Shown: positions 53,094-61,439 of the stretch, piece by piece
Numbering within the stretch: the first letter of the stretch is position 1
Layout of the letters: every line of letters begins with the position of its first letter
Assembly: GCA_963802765.1 (NCBI GenBank)
Contig: CAWDJZ010000018.1
Coordinates: forward strand, 1 to 64,000
Source: Gaiellasilicea sp963802765
GTDB taxonomy: Bacteria; Actinomycetota; Thermoleophilia; Gaiellales; Gaiellaceae
Reading direction: 5' to 3'
Length of the DNA: 64,000 nt
Made by a program: the position numbers and the translations under genes
Notes under the pieces: generated by a model
Told to the model about the DNA's origin: nothing
Databases searched by the model: none
What the model saw: only the letters and a program-made list of their open reading frames with translations

Positions 53094-54694
53094 CGTCGCA
53101 GCAGGTGGCGGCCGGGGCGCGCGCCCGTGTGCTCGGCGTCGTCGACGACGACGACGCCGTTGACGAGGACGTGCTCGACTCCCCGCGCGTAGACGGTCGG
53201 ATTCTCGCTCGTGGAGACGTCGTCGAGGTCGTCGTAGTCGAGCACCACGACGTCGGCGCTGTAGCCCGCTCGCAGGAGGCCGCGATCCCAGAGGCCGAAG
53301 TGAGCCGCCGGCATGCTCGTCATCTTCCGGATCGCCTCCTCCAGGCGCAGCGTGCCCCGCTCGCGCACGTGGTGGGTGAGGTAGTGGACGTGGCCGGCGA
53401 AGCCGAGCGGGTGCCTCATGATCTCGCTCAGCGGCCCCGTGTCCTGGACCGTGAACGTGTCGACGCCGAGGCAGAAGAGCGGGTGGCCGATCATCTCGGC
53501 CAGGTGCTCGTCGGTGAAGAGCGTCCCGACCGTGAGGATCGACTCGTAACCCGGGCCCGCGTCGGCGAGGATGTCGAGGTAGCAGTCCCACGGGTCTTTG
53601 CCGAGCTTCTCCGAGATCTGGCGGAAGTTCAGCCCGCCGAGGTCAGGGTGCTCGGGCGTCGCCTGGAAGTGCACGCGCTCCCACTCGCCCTTGTGGATGA
53701 AGCGCCAGTAGCGGTCGCTCTCGTTGCGCATCCGCTCGCGGAGCGCCGGGTCGCGCAGCTTCACCGCTGCTGCCTCGGGCCCGTCGGCGGCCACCCACGG
53801 CGGCAGGATCCCGGCCATCTGGCCGAGACCCTCCCGGAACGGCGTCGTGTCGGCGAGGACGTCGAGGCCCGTCTCGCGGCTTGCCGCCATCTTCTCGACC
53901 GCACGCTCCCAGCCCCGTTCCGGCGCGTTCGTGTTGTGGCGGACGTTCAGGTGCGAGATCTCGGCTCTCGTGCCCCCCGCCCGTGCGACGGCGAGGAACT
54001 CGTCGATCGCCTCGAGCAGGCCCGAGTCGCGGTTGCGGACATGGCTCGCGTAGATGCCGTCGTACGCTCCGGCGACGGCGTTCAGGCGCATCAGCTCCTC
54101 GGCCGTCGCCTCACGGCCCGGGTTGAACTCGAGGCCCGTCGACAGCCCCAGCGCGCCCGACTGCATCGCCTCGTGGACGAAGCCCTCCATCGTCGCCAGC
54201 TGCTCGGAGGTCGGCGTCGACCCGGACACTCCGGCAGCGAGACGGATCGCGTTGTGGCCGACGAACCAGGCGAAGTTCGGCGTGTGGCCGACGTCCGAGA
54301 GGAACTCGAGGTGCTCGCCGAAGGTCGTCCAGGGGATCGTGGGCTTGTCGAACGCGAACGCGTGCAGCCGGCTGCGGATGACGGGCTCGGAGGCCGGCGT
54401 CACCGGCGCGTAGCTCCAGCCGCAGTTGCCGACGACCTCGGTCGTGACGCCCTGGCGAATCGTGCTCTCGGCGGTCGGGTTGGCGAGGATCGAGAAGTCG
54501 CTGTGGCTGTGCGGATCGACGAAGCCCGGGCAGACGATCTTGCCGGTCGCGTCGATCACGCGGTGCGCGGTTGCCGCCGAACCGAGCCGGCCGACGCTGA
54601 CGATCTTGTCGCCCTCGATCGCGACGTCGCCGAGAAACGGGGGGCTGCCGGTCCCGTCCGCGACCCACCCGTTGCGGATCAGGACGTCCAGCAC
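53090..54694 (-). CDS. N-acyl-D-amino-acid deacylase (D-aminoacylase) family amidohydrolase
   Basis: 534 residues. LDVLIRNGWVADGTGSPPFL, PGFVDPHSHSDFSILANPTA (HxH), TTEVVGNCGWSYAPV (the Cys ligand typical of D-aminoacylases), GALGLSTGLEFNPG, AEISHLNVRHN and the C-terminal SADVVVLDYDDLDDVST. The family hydrolyses N-acylated D-amino acids or related dipeptides in the cytosol. Located 6 bp upstream of nothing but in line with the dipeptide permeases, so imported acyl-D-amino acids are a reasonable substrate. Confidence 0.9.
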   Translation of the reverse strand: MLDVLIRNGWVADGTGSPPFLGDVAIEGDKIVSVGRLGSAATAHRVIDATGKIVCPGFVDPHSHSDFSILANPTAESTIRQGVTTEVVGNCGWSYAPVTPASEPVIRSRLHAFAFDKPTIPWTTFGEHLEFLSDVGHTPNFAWFVGHNAIRLAAGVSGSTPTSEQLATMEGFVHEAMQSGALGLSTGLEFNPGREATAEELMRLNAVAGAYDGIYASHVRNRDSGLLEAIDEFLAVARAGGTRAEISHLNVRHNTNAPERGWERAVEKMAASRETGLDVLADTTPFREGLGQMAGILPPWVAADGPEAAAVKLRDPALRERMRNESDRYWRFIHKGEWERVHFQATPEHPDLGGLNFRQISEKLGKDPWDCYLDILADAGPGYESILTVGTLFTDEHLAEMIGHPLFCLGVDTFTVQDTGPLSEIMRHPLGFAGHVHYLTHHVRERGTLRLEEAIRKMTSMPAAHFGLWDRGLLRAGYSADVVVLDYDDLDDVSTSENPTVYARGVEHVLVNGVVVVDDAEHTGARPGRHLLRR

Positions 54695-54700
54695 GATGGG

Positions 54701-55642
54701 TTATTCCTTGGCGGGAACGTCGCCGACGTGGGGGCCGAGCCGGGGATCGAGGATGTCGCGCAACCCGTCCCCGAGCAGGTTGAAGCCCAGCACGACGATC
54801 ATGATCGCGGCGCCCGGGAAGATCGACAGCCACGGAGTGATGTCGATGTAGGTGCGGCCGGTGCTCAACATGCCGCCCCACGAGGCCTCCGGCGGCTGCG
54901 TGCCGAGCCCGAGGAAGCTCAGCGCCGCCTCGGCCAGGATCGCGACCGACAGGTAGACCGTCACCAGCACGAGCAGCGGCGAGGTGATGTTGGGGATCAC
55001 GTGTCGCAGCATGATCCGCGAGCCGCTCGCTCCGAGCGCACGGGCCGACTCGGTGAACGGATAGCCCATCACCTCGAGCACGGCTCCCCGTACGACCCGC
55101 GCGAAGGCGGGCAGGATCACGATCCCGATCGCGATCATCGCGTTCCGGCGGTTCGGGCCGAGCAGGCCTGCGATGACGATCGCGAGGACGATGCCGGGCA
55201 GCGAGAACATGATGTCGACGATGCGCATCAGCAGCGTGTCGAGGATTCCGGTGTAGTAGCCCGCCAGCATCCCGAACACGACCCCGCCGACGAAGGCAAT
55301 CGACACCGAGACGGCGCCGACGTACAGCGAGACCTGCGCCCCGTGGATGATGCGCGCCAGCGTGTCGCGGCCGAGCTCGTCGGTACCCATTGGATGGGCC
55401 CAGCTCGGGTCCTCGAACCGAAGCGCAACCAGCTCGTCCGGGTCGACCGGCCAGACGAAGGGGCCGAACAGGGCGACGAGGACGTTGAAGATGATGATGG
55501 CCGCACCGACGAGGCCGATCGGGTTGCGCCACTTGCCGAGGAAGGCCAGGCGCCGCTTCGGCATCGAATCCCAGACGGCTGTGACGCCACCGTGACCCTC
55601 GGTCGCGTACGCAGGCTCGGGAGCTTGACCGTTCGGGCTCAT
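54701..55642 (-). CDS. Dipeptide/oligopeptide ABC transporter permease, DppC type
   Basis: 313 residues. After a cytoplasmic lead comes NPIGLVGAAIIIFNVLVALF, then HPMGTDELGRDTLARIIHGA and SLYVGAVSVSIAFVGGVVFG, the standard DppC blocks, and the EAA-type loop FTESARALGASGSRIMLRHV. ATG 55642 overlaps the DppB-type stop (ATGA). With DppB-type, DppA-type and the ATPases at 60435 and 61436 it forms one importer. Confidence 0.93.
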   Translation of the reverse strand: MSPNGQAPEPAYATEGHGGVTAVWDSMPKRRLAFLGKWRNPIGLVGAAIIIFNVLVALFGPFVWPVDPDELVALRFEDPSWAHPMGTDELGRDTLARIIHGAQVSLYVGAVSVSIAFVGGVVFGMLAGYYTGILDTLLMRIVDIMFSLPGIVLAIVIAGLLGPNRRNAMIAIGIVILPAFARVVRGAVLEVMGYPFTESARALGASGSRIMLRHVIPNITSPLLVLVTVYLSVAILAEAALSFLGLGTQPPEASWGGMLSTGRTYIDITPWLSIFPGAAIMIVVLGFNLLGDGLRDILDPRLGPHVGDVPAKE

Positions 55643-56589
55643 CTCTGGCTGATCCGGGGGTCGAGGATGCCGTAGAGGATGTCCACGAGCAGGTTCGCGA
55701 AGATGAACGTGAACGCGATCATCAAGGTCATCGCCTGGATCACCGGGTAGTCCCGGCCGAAGATCGCCTGGAGGAGGACGTACCCGACGCCGGGCAGCCC
55801 GAAGATGATCTCGACGATCGCGGCGCCGCCGATCAGGACGCCGATCTCGAAGCCCACGATCGTGATCACAGGGATCAGCGCGTTCCGCAGGGCGTGCTTC
55901 GAGACGACTTTTCTCCGGCTGACGCCCTTGGCGCGGGCGGTGCGGACGTAGTCCTGCCCGAGCACCTCGAGCATCGTATTGCGCACCATGCGCATCACAA
56001 TCGCCATCGTGAAGACCGAGATCGAGATCGCCGGGAGGATGAACTGACTCAGGTTTCCGATCGGATCGTCCCACGGCGAGATATAGACGAGCGGTGGGAC
56101 CCAGCCGAACACGCGTGAGGTGAAGAGCAGCAGCAACGTCGCAAGCCAGAAACTCGGAATGCTGAGCCCGATCAGGCCGCCGATGCGGGACGTGTAGTCG
56201 GCGGCGCTGTCGCGCCTGACGGCCGAGATCACGCCGAGGGGCACGCCGACGACGGTGGCGATCAGGAGCCCGAGGACGACCAGCTCCAGCGTGATGACGA
56301 GCGCGTCACCGATGATGTTCGAGACCGGCTCGCTGTTGCGGAGCGAGAAGCCGAAGTCACCCTGGACGACGCCGCTGATCCAGCGCCAGTACTGCTCGGC
56401 ATAGGAGCCGTTCAGACCGAGTTGCTCGCGTGCCTGCTCCTTGACCTCCTCGGGAGCGCTGAGGTCGCCGCCGAAGAGGATGTCGATGATGTCGCCGGGC
56501 AGCAGCCGGACCATGAGGAAGATCCCGATCGAGACCACGATGAGCGTCGGGATCGCGAACGCAATCCGCCTGAGGATGTAGGCGGCCAT
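55639..56589 (-). CDS. Dipeptide/oligopeptide ABC transporter permease, DppB type
   Basis: 316 residues. MAAYILRRIAFAIPTLIVVS, LNGSYAEQYWRWISGVVQGD, FGFSLRNSEPVSNII and YVRTARAKGVSRRKVVSKHA are typical of DppB. Ends NLLVDILYGILDPRISQR. It starts 88 bp after the binding-protein gene, with a strong hairpin in that gap. Confidence 0.94.
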   Translation of the reverse strand: MAAYILRRIAFAIPTLIVVSIGIFLMVRLLPGDIIDILFGGDLSAPEEVKEQAREQLGLNGSYAEQYWRWISGVVQGDFGFSLRNSEPVSNIIGDALVITLELVVLGLLIATVVGVPLGVISAVRRDSAADYTSRIGGLIGLSIPSFWLATLLLLFTSRVFGWVPPLVYISPWDDPIGNLSQFILPAISISVFTMAIVMRMVRNTMLEVLGQDYVRTARAKGVSRRKVVSKHALRNALIPVITIVGFEIGVLIGGAAIVEIIFGLPGVGYVLLQAIFGRDYPVIQAMTLMIAFTFIFANLLVDILYGILDPRISQR

Positions 56590-56622
56590 CGGTCTGCCGG
56601 GGCTCCTACCCGGCCCTGAACG

Positions 56623-56656
56623 CTGGAGGGACGCCGCCGAAGCGGCGCCCCTCCAG
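56623..56656 (-). promoter_or_regulatory. Intercistronic hairpin between DppA-type and DppB-type genes
   Basis: CTGGAGGG plus CGCCGC pairs with GCGGCG plus CCCTCCAG around a CGAA loop, with one bulge on each side. No T tract. As at 31113, it lies just after a binding-protein gene and would favour its mRNA over the permeases. Confidence 0.6.
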
Positions 56657-56676
56657 ACCGACGGGGATGCTGTCCG

Positions 56677-58302
56677 TCAACTGCTCAGCCAGGTCGTCCG
56701 GAGCCCCGTGTTGAAGTCGCTGAACGCGACGTACATGTTCTCCACGCGGTTACGGATGACCTGGTACTTCTTGATCGCGACGAGCGGGATCTGCACGGGG
56801 TTGAGCAGCAGTGCCCGCTGCGCAGCCTGGTAGATCGGGAGGCGCTTCTGGGGATCGAGCTGGATCCGGCCGTTACCGATCCCCCGCCAGGCGGGGACGT
56901 TCTTGTACTCCGGGTACCAGATGTTGAACACGGGAGCGGCCGGATGGAACTCGGCCACGTACCCGTCGACGTCGCCGCGCATGCCGCGACCGGTGAGGTC
57001 CCAGTCGAAGGTGCCCTGACCGTTCGCAGCGGCGAACGTGCCGGCCTCCTGGGCGACGATGTTGACATCGATGTTGATCTGCCGGAGGTGCGACTGGACG
57101 ACCGCCGAGATCAGCGGGTAGTCCTGCAGGGCGAAGGTCGTCATCGTGACTTCGAAGCCCCTGGACTGGCCGGCGTCCCGCATCAGCTGCCTGGCCTTGG
57201 GGAGGTCGAACTTCAGGTACTTGTCCTTGAGCTCCTTGTCCGGCAGCGGCCACGGGCCGTAACCCGGCGGAACGAACCCCGAGTACTCGGCTTCGCCGCT
57301 GTACACCCGCCGGATGATGTCCGCGCGGTTGATCGCGTGGTTGACGGCCAGGCGCACACGCGGGTCGTGCCACGGCCGGTCCTGGCCCTTCTTGATCGTC
57401 ATCTGCAGCTCGCGGAACGCCGCGTTGGGTCCCTTCAGCACCGTAACGTTCCTGTCGTTGTTGAACGACCGGGCGACCTCGACGGTCAGGGTTGCGCCGT
57501 CGATCGCCCCGGCGCGAAGCGCCGCGACGCGCGCCTGCTCGTCGCCGAGGATCTTCAGCTGCATCGAATTCAGATACGGCTGGCCTTGCTTCCAGAAGCG
57601 CGCGTTGCGGACGTACTCGATCCGGTCGTTCGGCTCGTAGCCGAGCATCCGGAACGGGCCGGTGCCGATTGCGTTCCGAGCCACGTTGATCTGGTCGTAG
57701 AGCCCCGCCGGCACGATCGGCGCATATCGCTGCCAGGCGAAGAAGCCGATGACACGGGCGTCGGGCTGCTTCAGGTGCAGGATGAACACGTACTTCGAGA
57801 CGACCTGGACTCTGTCGATCGCCGGCACCTGAGCGACGGTGGAGATGCTGCCCGGCAGCGGCGGGTCGAGCATTTTCTCGACGGAGTACTTGACGTCGGC
57901 CGAGGTGACTTCCTTGCCGTTGTGGAACCTGATGCCGCGCTTCAGCGTCCAGCGGATCGCCGTCTTGCTGATGATCTCGAACTTCTCGGCAAGCGCGGGC
58001 CTGACGTTCAGGTTGCGGTCCCACTCGACGAGCGAGTCGTACGCGAACTCCTTGGCCCAGTGGTTTGCGGTCAGGATCCCGCCGAACGGCGCCACGTGCG
58101 CCGGGTCCGACTCGAGCCCCCAGATGAGCCTGCCGCCGCGACGGATCGGTACGGCGCGCGACCGCTTGGGCGCGGCTTTCGCCGTCCCGGCGAGGGTGCC
58201 CGCCGCTACTGCGCCTGCCCCGACCTGCCCCGCCTTCTTCAGCAGCTCTCGACGATCGAGCTGGCTCTCGGCCGGGCTCTCGGACGTAGGTTCGTCTGAC
58301 AT
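56677..58302 (-). CDS. Dipeptide/oligopeptide-binding protein (family 5) with Tat signal
   Basis: 541 residues. Twin-arginine signal LDRRELLKKAGQVGAGAVAA. Mature family-5 landmarks: AYDSLVEWDRNLNVRPALAE, IRWTLKRGIRFHNGKEVTSA, NAIGTGPFRMLGYEPNDRIE and RVRLAVNHAINRADIIRRVY. Located first among the transport genes after the enolase-superfamily gene. Typical ligands are peptides, opines or acylated amino acids. Confidence 0.92.
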   Translation of the reverse strand: MSDEPTSESPAESQLDRRELLKKAGQVGAGAVAAGTLAGTAKAAPKRSRAVPIRRGGRLIWGLESDPAHVAPFGGILTANHWAKEFAYDSLVEWDRNLNVRPALAEKFEIISKTAIRWTLKRGIRFHNGKEVTSADVKYSVEKMLDPPLPGSISTVAQVPAIDRVQVVSKYVFILHLKQPDARVIGFFAWQRYAPIVPAGLYDQINVARNAIGTGPFRMLGYEPNDRIEYVRNARFWKQGQPYLNSMQLKILGDEQARVAALRAGAIDGATLTVEVARSFNNDRNVTVLKGPNAAFRELQMTIKKGQDRPWHDPRVRLAVNHAINRADIIRRVYSGEAEYSGFVPPGYGPWPLPDKELKDKYLKFDLPKARQLMRDAGQSRGFEVTMTTFALQDYPLISAVVQSHLRQINIDVNIVAQEAGTFAAANGQGTFDWDLTGRGMRGDVDGYVAEFHPAAPVFNIWYPEYKNVPAWRGIGNGRIQLDPQKRLPIYQAAQRALLLNPVQIPLVAIKKYQVIRNRVENMYVAFSDFNTGLRTTWLSS

Positions 58303-58331
58303 CGTGTACGCCCTCCTCTGCCTCGAGGTCG

Positions 58332-59495
58332 TCAGAGGATCTGACCGACCCTTGGTGCCGCTCCATGAATGTCGTCATAGAAGACGGACTCACGGACTTG
58401 AAAGTTGGAAAGCCGCTGTACTGCTTCCGGATCGAGCTCGACGCCGAGTCCCGGGGAGCGGGGCACCTCAACGAGGCCGTCCGACATCTGGAACGGCTCC
58501 GCGAGGATGTCGTGCGCCTGCAGCGGGTAGTGCGTGTCGCTCGCGAACGGGTAGTTGGACGACGAGGCGACGACGTGGACGTTGCCGGCCGTGGCGACGC
58601 CGAGCTCGGCCCAGCTGCCGATCGTGCACCACTTGCCGGCCGCGTCGGCGAGCGCGCCGATCTGGTGCGCCCGTCGAAGGCCGCCGGCCTCCGACGGGTA
58701 GACGACGAGCACGTCGCAGGCATCCGCCTTGATCAGCTCGAGCACGGAGCGCACGTCGGTACACGCCTCGTCCGCGGCGATCGGGACGGCGACGGAGCGG
58801 CGCACCTGGGCCAGGCCCTGGACGTCGAAGTCGGGCACGGGCTGCTCGACGTACTGGAGGTCGAAGCGCTCCAGGCCCCTGATCCACTTGATCGCCGCCG
58901 GGACGCTCCACGTCATGTTTGCGTCGATCCGGATCTTCACTTCCGGCCCGACGCGGTCGCGGATCGCCGCGAGCGTGTCGTGATCCTGCTCGAAGTCGCG
59001 CCCGACCTTGAGCTTCAGCTCGGTGTAGCCCGCGTCGACGAATGCGCCGGCCTTCTGCGCGTTCGCCTCCGGCGCGTCGATGAAGAGGTAGCCGACGACA
59101 GGGACGCGGTCCCGGCAGAAGCCGCCCAGCAGCTCCGTGACCGGGACGCCGAGCGCCTTGCCCTTCAGGTCGAGCAGGGCCATCTCGACACCGGCGATCG
59201 CATACGCGCCCATCCGGCTCCAGTTGCGCGTGAACTCTTCCATCCGGTGCACGAGCCACTCGACTCGCAGCGGGTCCTGATCGATCAGGAACTGGCCCAG
59301 CTCTGCGTCGATGATCGTCTGGATCGTCGGCAGCGTCGGCCCGGGCGCCTCGCCCACGCCGATCAGCCCCTCGTCGGTGTGGATCTGGATGACGACGCCC
59401 GACGCCGAGTGCCTGGTGCCGCCCGGCCAGACCAGCGGCTCCCGCATCGGGGTCCGCACGGCCACGGTCTCGACCTTGGTGATCCTCACCGACAC
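58332..59495 (-). CDS. Enolase-superfamily enzyme, muconate-lactonising/racemase-epimerase subgroup
   Basis: 387 residues from GTG 59495 (GTG 59489 would fit a near-leaderless message). LKLKVGRDFEQDHD supplies the KxK pair. Metal ligands are in IRIDANMTWSVPAA, YVEQPVPDFD and AADEACTDVRSVLEL. The second catalytic Lys expected near the sixth strand is replaced: LVVYPSEAGGLRRAHQIGAL. Related enzymes racemise N-acylamino acids, epimerise dipeptides or dehydrate hydroxyprolines. The transport and D-aminoacylase genes follow in the same operon. Confidence 0.83.
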   Translation of the reverse strand: MSVRITKVETVAVRTPMREPLVWPGGTRHSASGVVIQIHTDEGLIGVGEAPGPTLPTIQTIIDAELGQFLIDQDPLRVEWLVHRMEEFTRNWSRMGAYAIAGVEMALLDLKGKALGVPVTELLGGFCRDRVPVVGYLFIDAPEANAQKAGAFVDAGYTELKLKVGRDFEQDHDTLAAIRDRVGPEVKIRIDANMTWSVPAAIKWIRGLERFDLQYVEQPVPDFDVQGLAQVRRSVAVPIAADEACTDVRSVLELIKADACDVLVVYPSEAGGLRRAHQIGALADAAGKWCTIGSWAELGVATAGNVHVVASSSNYPFASDTHYPLQAHDILAEPFQMSDGLVEVPRSPGLGVELDPEAVQRLSNFQVRESVFYDDIHGAAPRVGQIL

Positions 59496-59499
59496 GAGT

Positions 59500-59529
59500 A
59501 CACTACGGCGCGCGGATCGAGATTGTCAA
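59500..59529 (-). promoter_or_regulatory. Minus-strand promoter for the enolase/Dpp operon
   Basis: On the minus strand TTGACA (59529-59524) and TAGTGT (59505-59500) are separated by 18 bp. The -35 box lies within operator site 3, so GntR binding would block RNA polymerase. Confidence 0.55.
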
Positions 59530-59550
59530 CCATTTTGAGATTGTCGACAT
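59522..59550. promoter_or_regulatory. GntR-type operator, site 3 (auto-regulatory, divergent)
   Basis: ATTGTCAACCAT at 59522 and ATTGTCGACAT at 59540, again 18 bp apart and in the opposite orientation to sites 1 and 2. It overlaps the ATG of the GntR gene (59549) and the -35 box of the divergent operon. Confidence 0.72.
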
Positions 59551-60259
59551 GAGCTCTCCCACCCCGCCCGACGCGGGCCTGCCCGCCGAACTGACAGTGG
59601 TCACCGAGACAGGCGCAAAAGCCGGCCCGCGCGGCCAGCAGGTGATCGATGCCCTCCGCACCGCGATCATCTCCGGCCGTTTCGAGCCGGGTGACCGCCT
59701 GATCGAAACCGAGCTCTCGGCCGAGTTCGGCACGAGTCGCGGTCCGGTCCGCGAGGCGCTCCGTCAGCTCGAGAACGAGGGTCTCGTGATGTCCTTCCCC
59801 TACCGCGGGGCGGTCGTCCTCGGCGTGTCGGACGAGGAGGTCCAGCAGGTGCTGATCCCGATCCGCCTCACGCTCGAGCGCTACAGCTTCGCACTCGCGC
59901 TCGAGACGATGACCGAGGACGACTTCGCGGAGCTCGGGAAGCAGATCTGGCTGATGGAGCAGGCCGGGAAGGCGCACGACCTGATCAAGCTGGTCGAGGC
60001 CGACCTCGGTTTCCACGAGATCGTGATCTCGGCGTCGGGGCAGCTGCACACCATGCAAATCTGGCGCACGATCTGGCCGCGGATCCGCGCCTACTTCTTC
60101 CGCTACGAGCAGCACCGCAACTTCGAGGAGACCGTGGAGGAGCATCGCGAGCTGCTCGCCGCGCTCCAGACGCGCGATCCCACGATCGTGTGGGCACAGC
60201 TCGAGCGCCACATCGACGTTCCCGCTCCGCCGGCCGCGGCGAAAGTCGGCCGCGCGTGA
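59549..60259 (+). CDS. GntR-family regulator with FCD domain (FadR subfamily)
   Basis: 236 residues. The winged helix-turn-helix covers about residues 28-95: QVIDALRTAIISGRFEPGDR, LIETELSAEFGTSRGPVREA, LRQLENEGLV. The helical FCD effector domain follows, with the metal-binding Asp/His blocks VEADLGFHEIV and EEHRELLAAL. Start ATG 59549 lies inside operator site 3. It most likely represses its own operon, the divergent enolase/Dpp operon and the operons at 40753 and 43485 until a pathway intermediate binds. Confidence 0.93.
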   Translation: MSSPTPPDAGLPAELTVVTETGAKAGPRGQQVIDALRTAIISGRFEPGDRLIETELSAEFGTSRGPVREALRQLENEGLVMSFPYRGAVVLGVSDEEVQQVLIPIRLTLERYSFALALETMTEDDFAELGKQIWLMEQAGKAHDLIKLVEADLGFHEIVISASGQLHTMQIWRTIWPRIRAYFFRYEQHRNFEETVEEHRELLAALQTRDPTIVWAQLERHIDVPAPPAAAKVGRA

Positions 60260-60314
60260 GACGACTTGCGTCAACCCTCGGCGCCCGCGCGTTCCTCGGG
60301 CGTCGCTCGCGGTG

Positions 60315-60361
60315 CCCGGCCGGAGGGGACAGTACGAGTAGTACGGCCCCGGAGGGCCGGG
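60315..60361 (+). promoter_or_regulatory. GC-rich hairpin between gntR and the DppD-type gene
   Basis: CCCGGCC (60315-60321) pairs with GGCCGGG (60355-60361), and inside it GGGG...GTAC pairs with GTAC...CCCC. A further CCCGG/CCGGG stem follows before the GTG at 60435. Perhaps an attenuator or processing site that separates regulator and transporter expression. Confidence 0.45.
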
Positions 60362-60434
60362 TGCTGCGAGCGGCGTCAGGCGCCGGCGGAGCCCGGCTCT
60401 GCCGGGCGGGAGCCGGGGCCGGCGAGGGACGCGC

Positions 60435-61439
60435 GTGACGCCTCTGCTCGCGGTCGAGAACCTGCGCACCGGGTTCGACACGCGCGAGGGCTTCCTGCGC
60501 GCCGTCGACGGGGTCGACTTCGAGATCGCGCGGGGCGGCACGCTCGGCGTCGTCGGCGAGTCGGGTTGCGGCAAGTCCGTCACAGCCCTCTCGGTGATGC
60601 GCCTGGTCGACCGGCCCGGCCGGATCGCGGCGGACTCGCGCATCCTGCTCGACGGACGCGACCTCGCCAGGCTCGACGAGAAGGAGCTCGAGAAGATCCG
60701 CGGCAACGACATCTCGATGATCTTCCAGGAGCCGATGACGTCGCTGAACCCCGTGTTCACGGTCGGCGACCAGATTGCGGAGGCGGTGCAACTGCACCAG
60801 AACGTCGGCCCCAGGGACGCCAGGGACCGAGCGGTCGAGATGATGCAGCTCGTCGGCATTCCCTCGCCGGAGCAACGCGTCCACGACTATCCGCACCAGC
60901 TGTCCGGCGGCATGCGCCAGCGCGCGATGATCGCCATGGCGCTGAGCTGCAACCCGAAGCTCCTGATCGCGGACGAGCCGACGACGGCGCTCGACGTCAC
61001 CGTGCAGGCGCAGATCCTCGAGCTGATGAAGGAGCTGCGCGAGCGCCTCGGGATGGCGATCCTGCTGATCACGCACGACCTCGGAGTCGTGTCGGAGATG
61101 GTCGACGAGGTGGCGGTGATGTACGCCGGCCGGATCGTCGAGCGCGGCCCGGTCGCCGACATCTTCGACAGCCCGCAGCACCCGTACACGGAGGCGCTGC
61201 TCGATTCGATCCCGCTGCTCGGGATGCGGTACACGCAACCGCTGAAGGCGATCCGCGGCGTCGTCCCGAGCCCGCTCGAGTGGCCCCCGGCCTGCCGCTT
61301 CGCGCCCCGCTGCGACTACGTGTTCGCCAAGTGCCTGGAGGAGGACCCGCCGCTCCTCGCTGTCCCGCCGCAGGAGTCTGCGTGCTGGCTGTGCCAGAAC
61401 GGCCGCCGCGTTCCCAGGACCGCAAAGGCGATCGCATGA
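60435..61439 (+). CDS. Dipeptide ABC transporter ATP-binding protein, DppD type
   Basis: 334 residues from GTG 60435. Walker A GESGCGKSVTALSVMRLV, Q loop IFQEPMTSLNPVFTVGDQIA, signature LSGGMRQRAMIAMAL, Walker B LLIADEPTTALDVT and switch LITHDLGVVSEM. The C-terminal Cys cluster (CRFAPRCDYVFAKC) is the oligopeptide-type iron-sulfur or zinc motif. Its permeases are on the opposite strand at 54701-56589. Confidence 0.94.
   Translation: MTPLLAVENLRTGFDTREGFLRAVDGVDFEIARGGTLGVVGESGCGKSVTALSVMRLVDRPGRIAADSRILLDGRDLARLDEKELEKIRGNDISMIFQEPMTSLNPVFTVGDQIAEAVQLHQNVGPRDARDRAVEMMQLVGIPSPEQRVHDYPHQLSGGMRQRAMIAMALSCNPKLLIADEPTTALDVTVQAQILELMKELRERLGMAILLITHDLGVVSEMVDEVAVMYAGRIVERGPVADIFDSPQHPYTEALLDSIPLLGMRYTQPLKAIRGVVPSPLEWPPACRFAPRCDYVFAKCLEEDPPLLAVPPQESACWLCQNGRRVPRTAKAIA

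Noticed and set aside
60259..60434. Further MITE copy in the GC-rich spacer before the DppD-type gene
   Set aside because: The hairpins there share no terminal repeats with the 160-bp element or with the 70-bp repeat.
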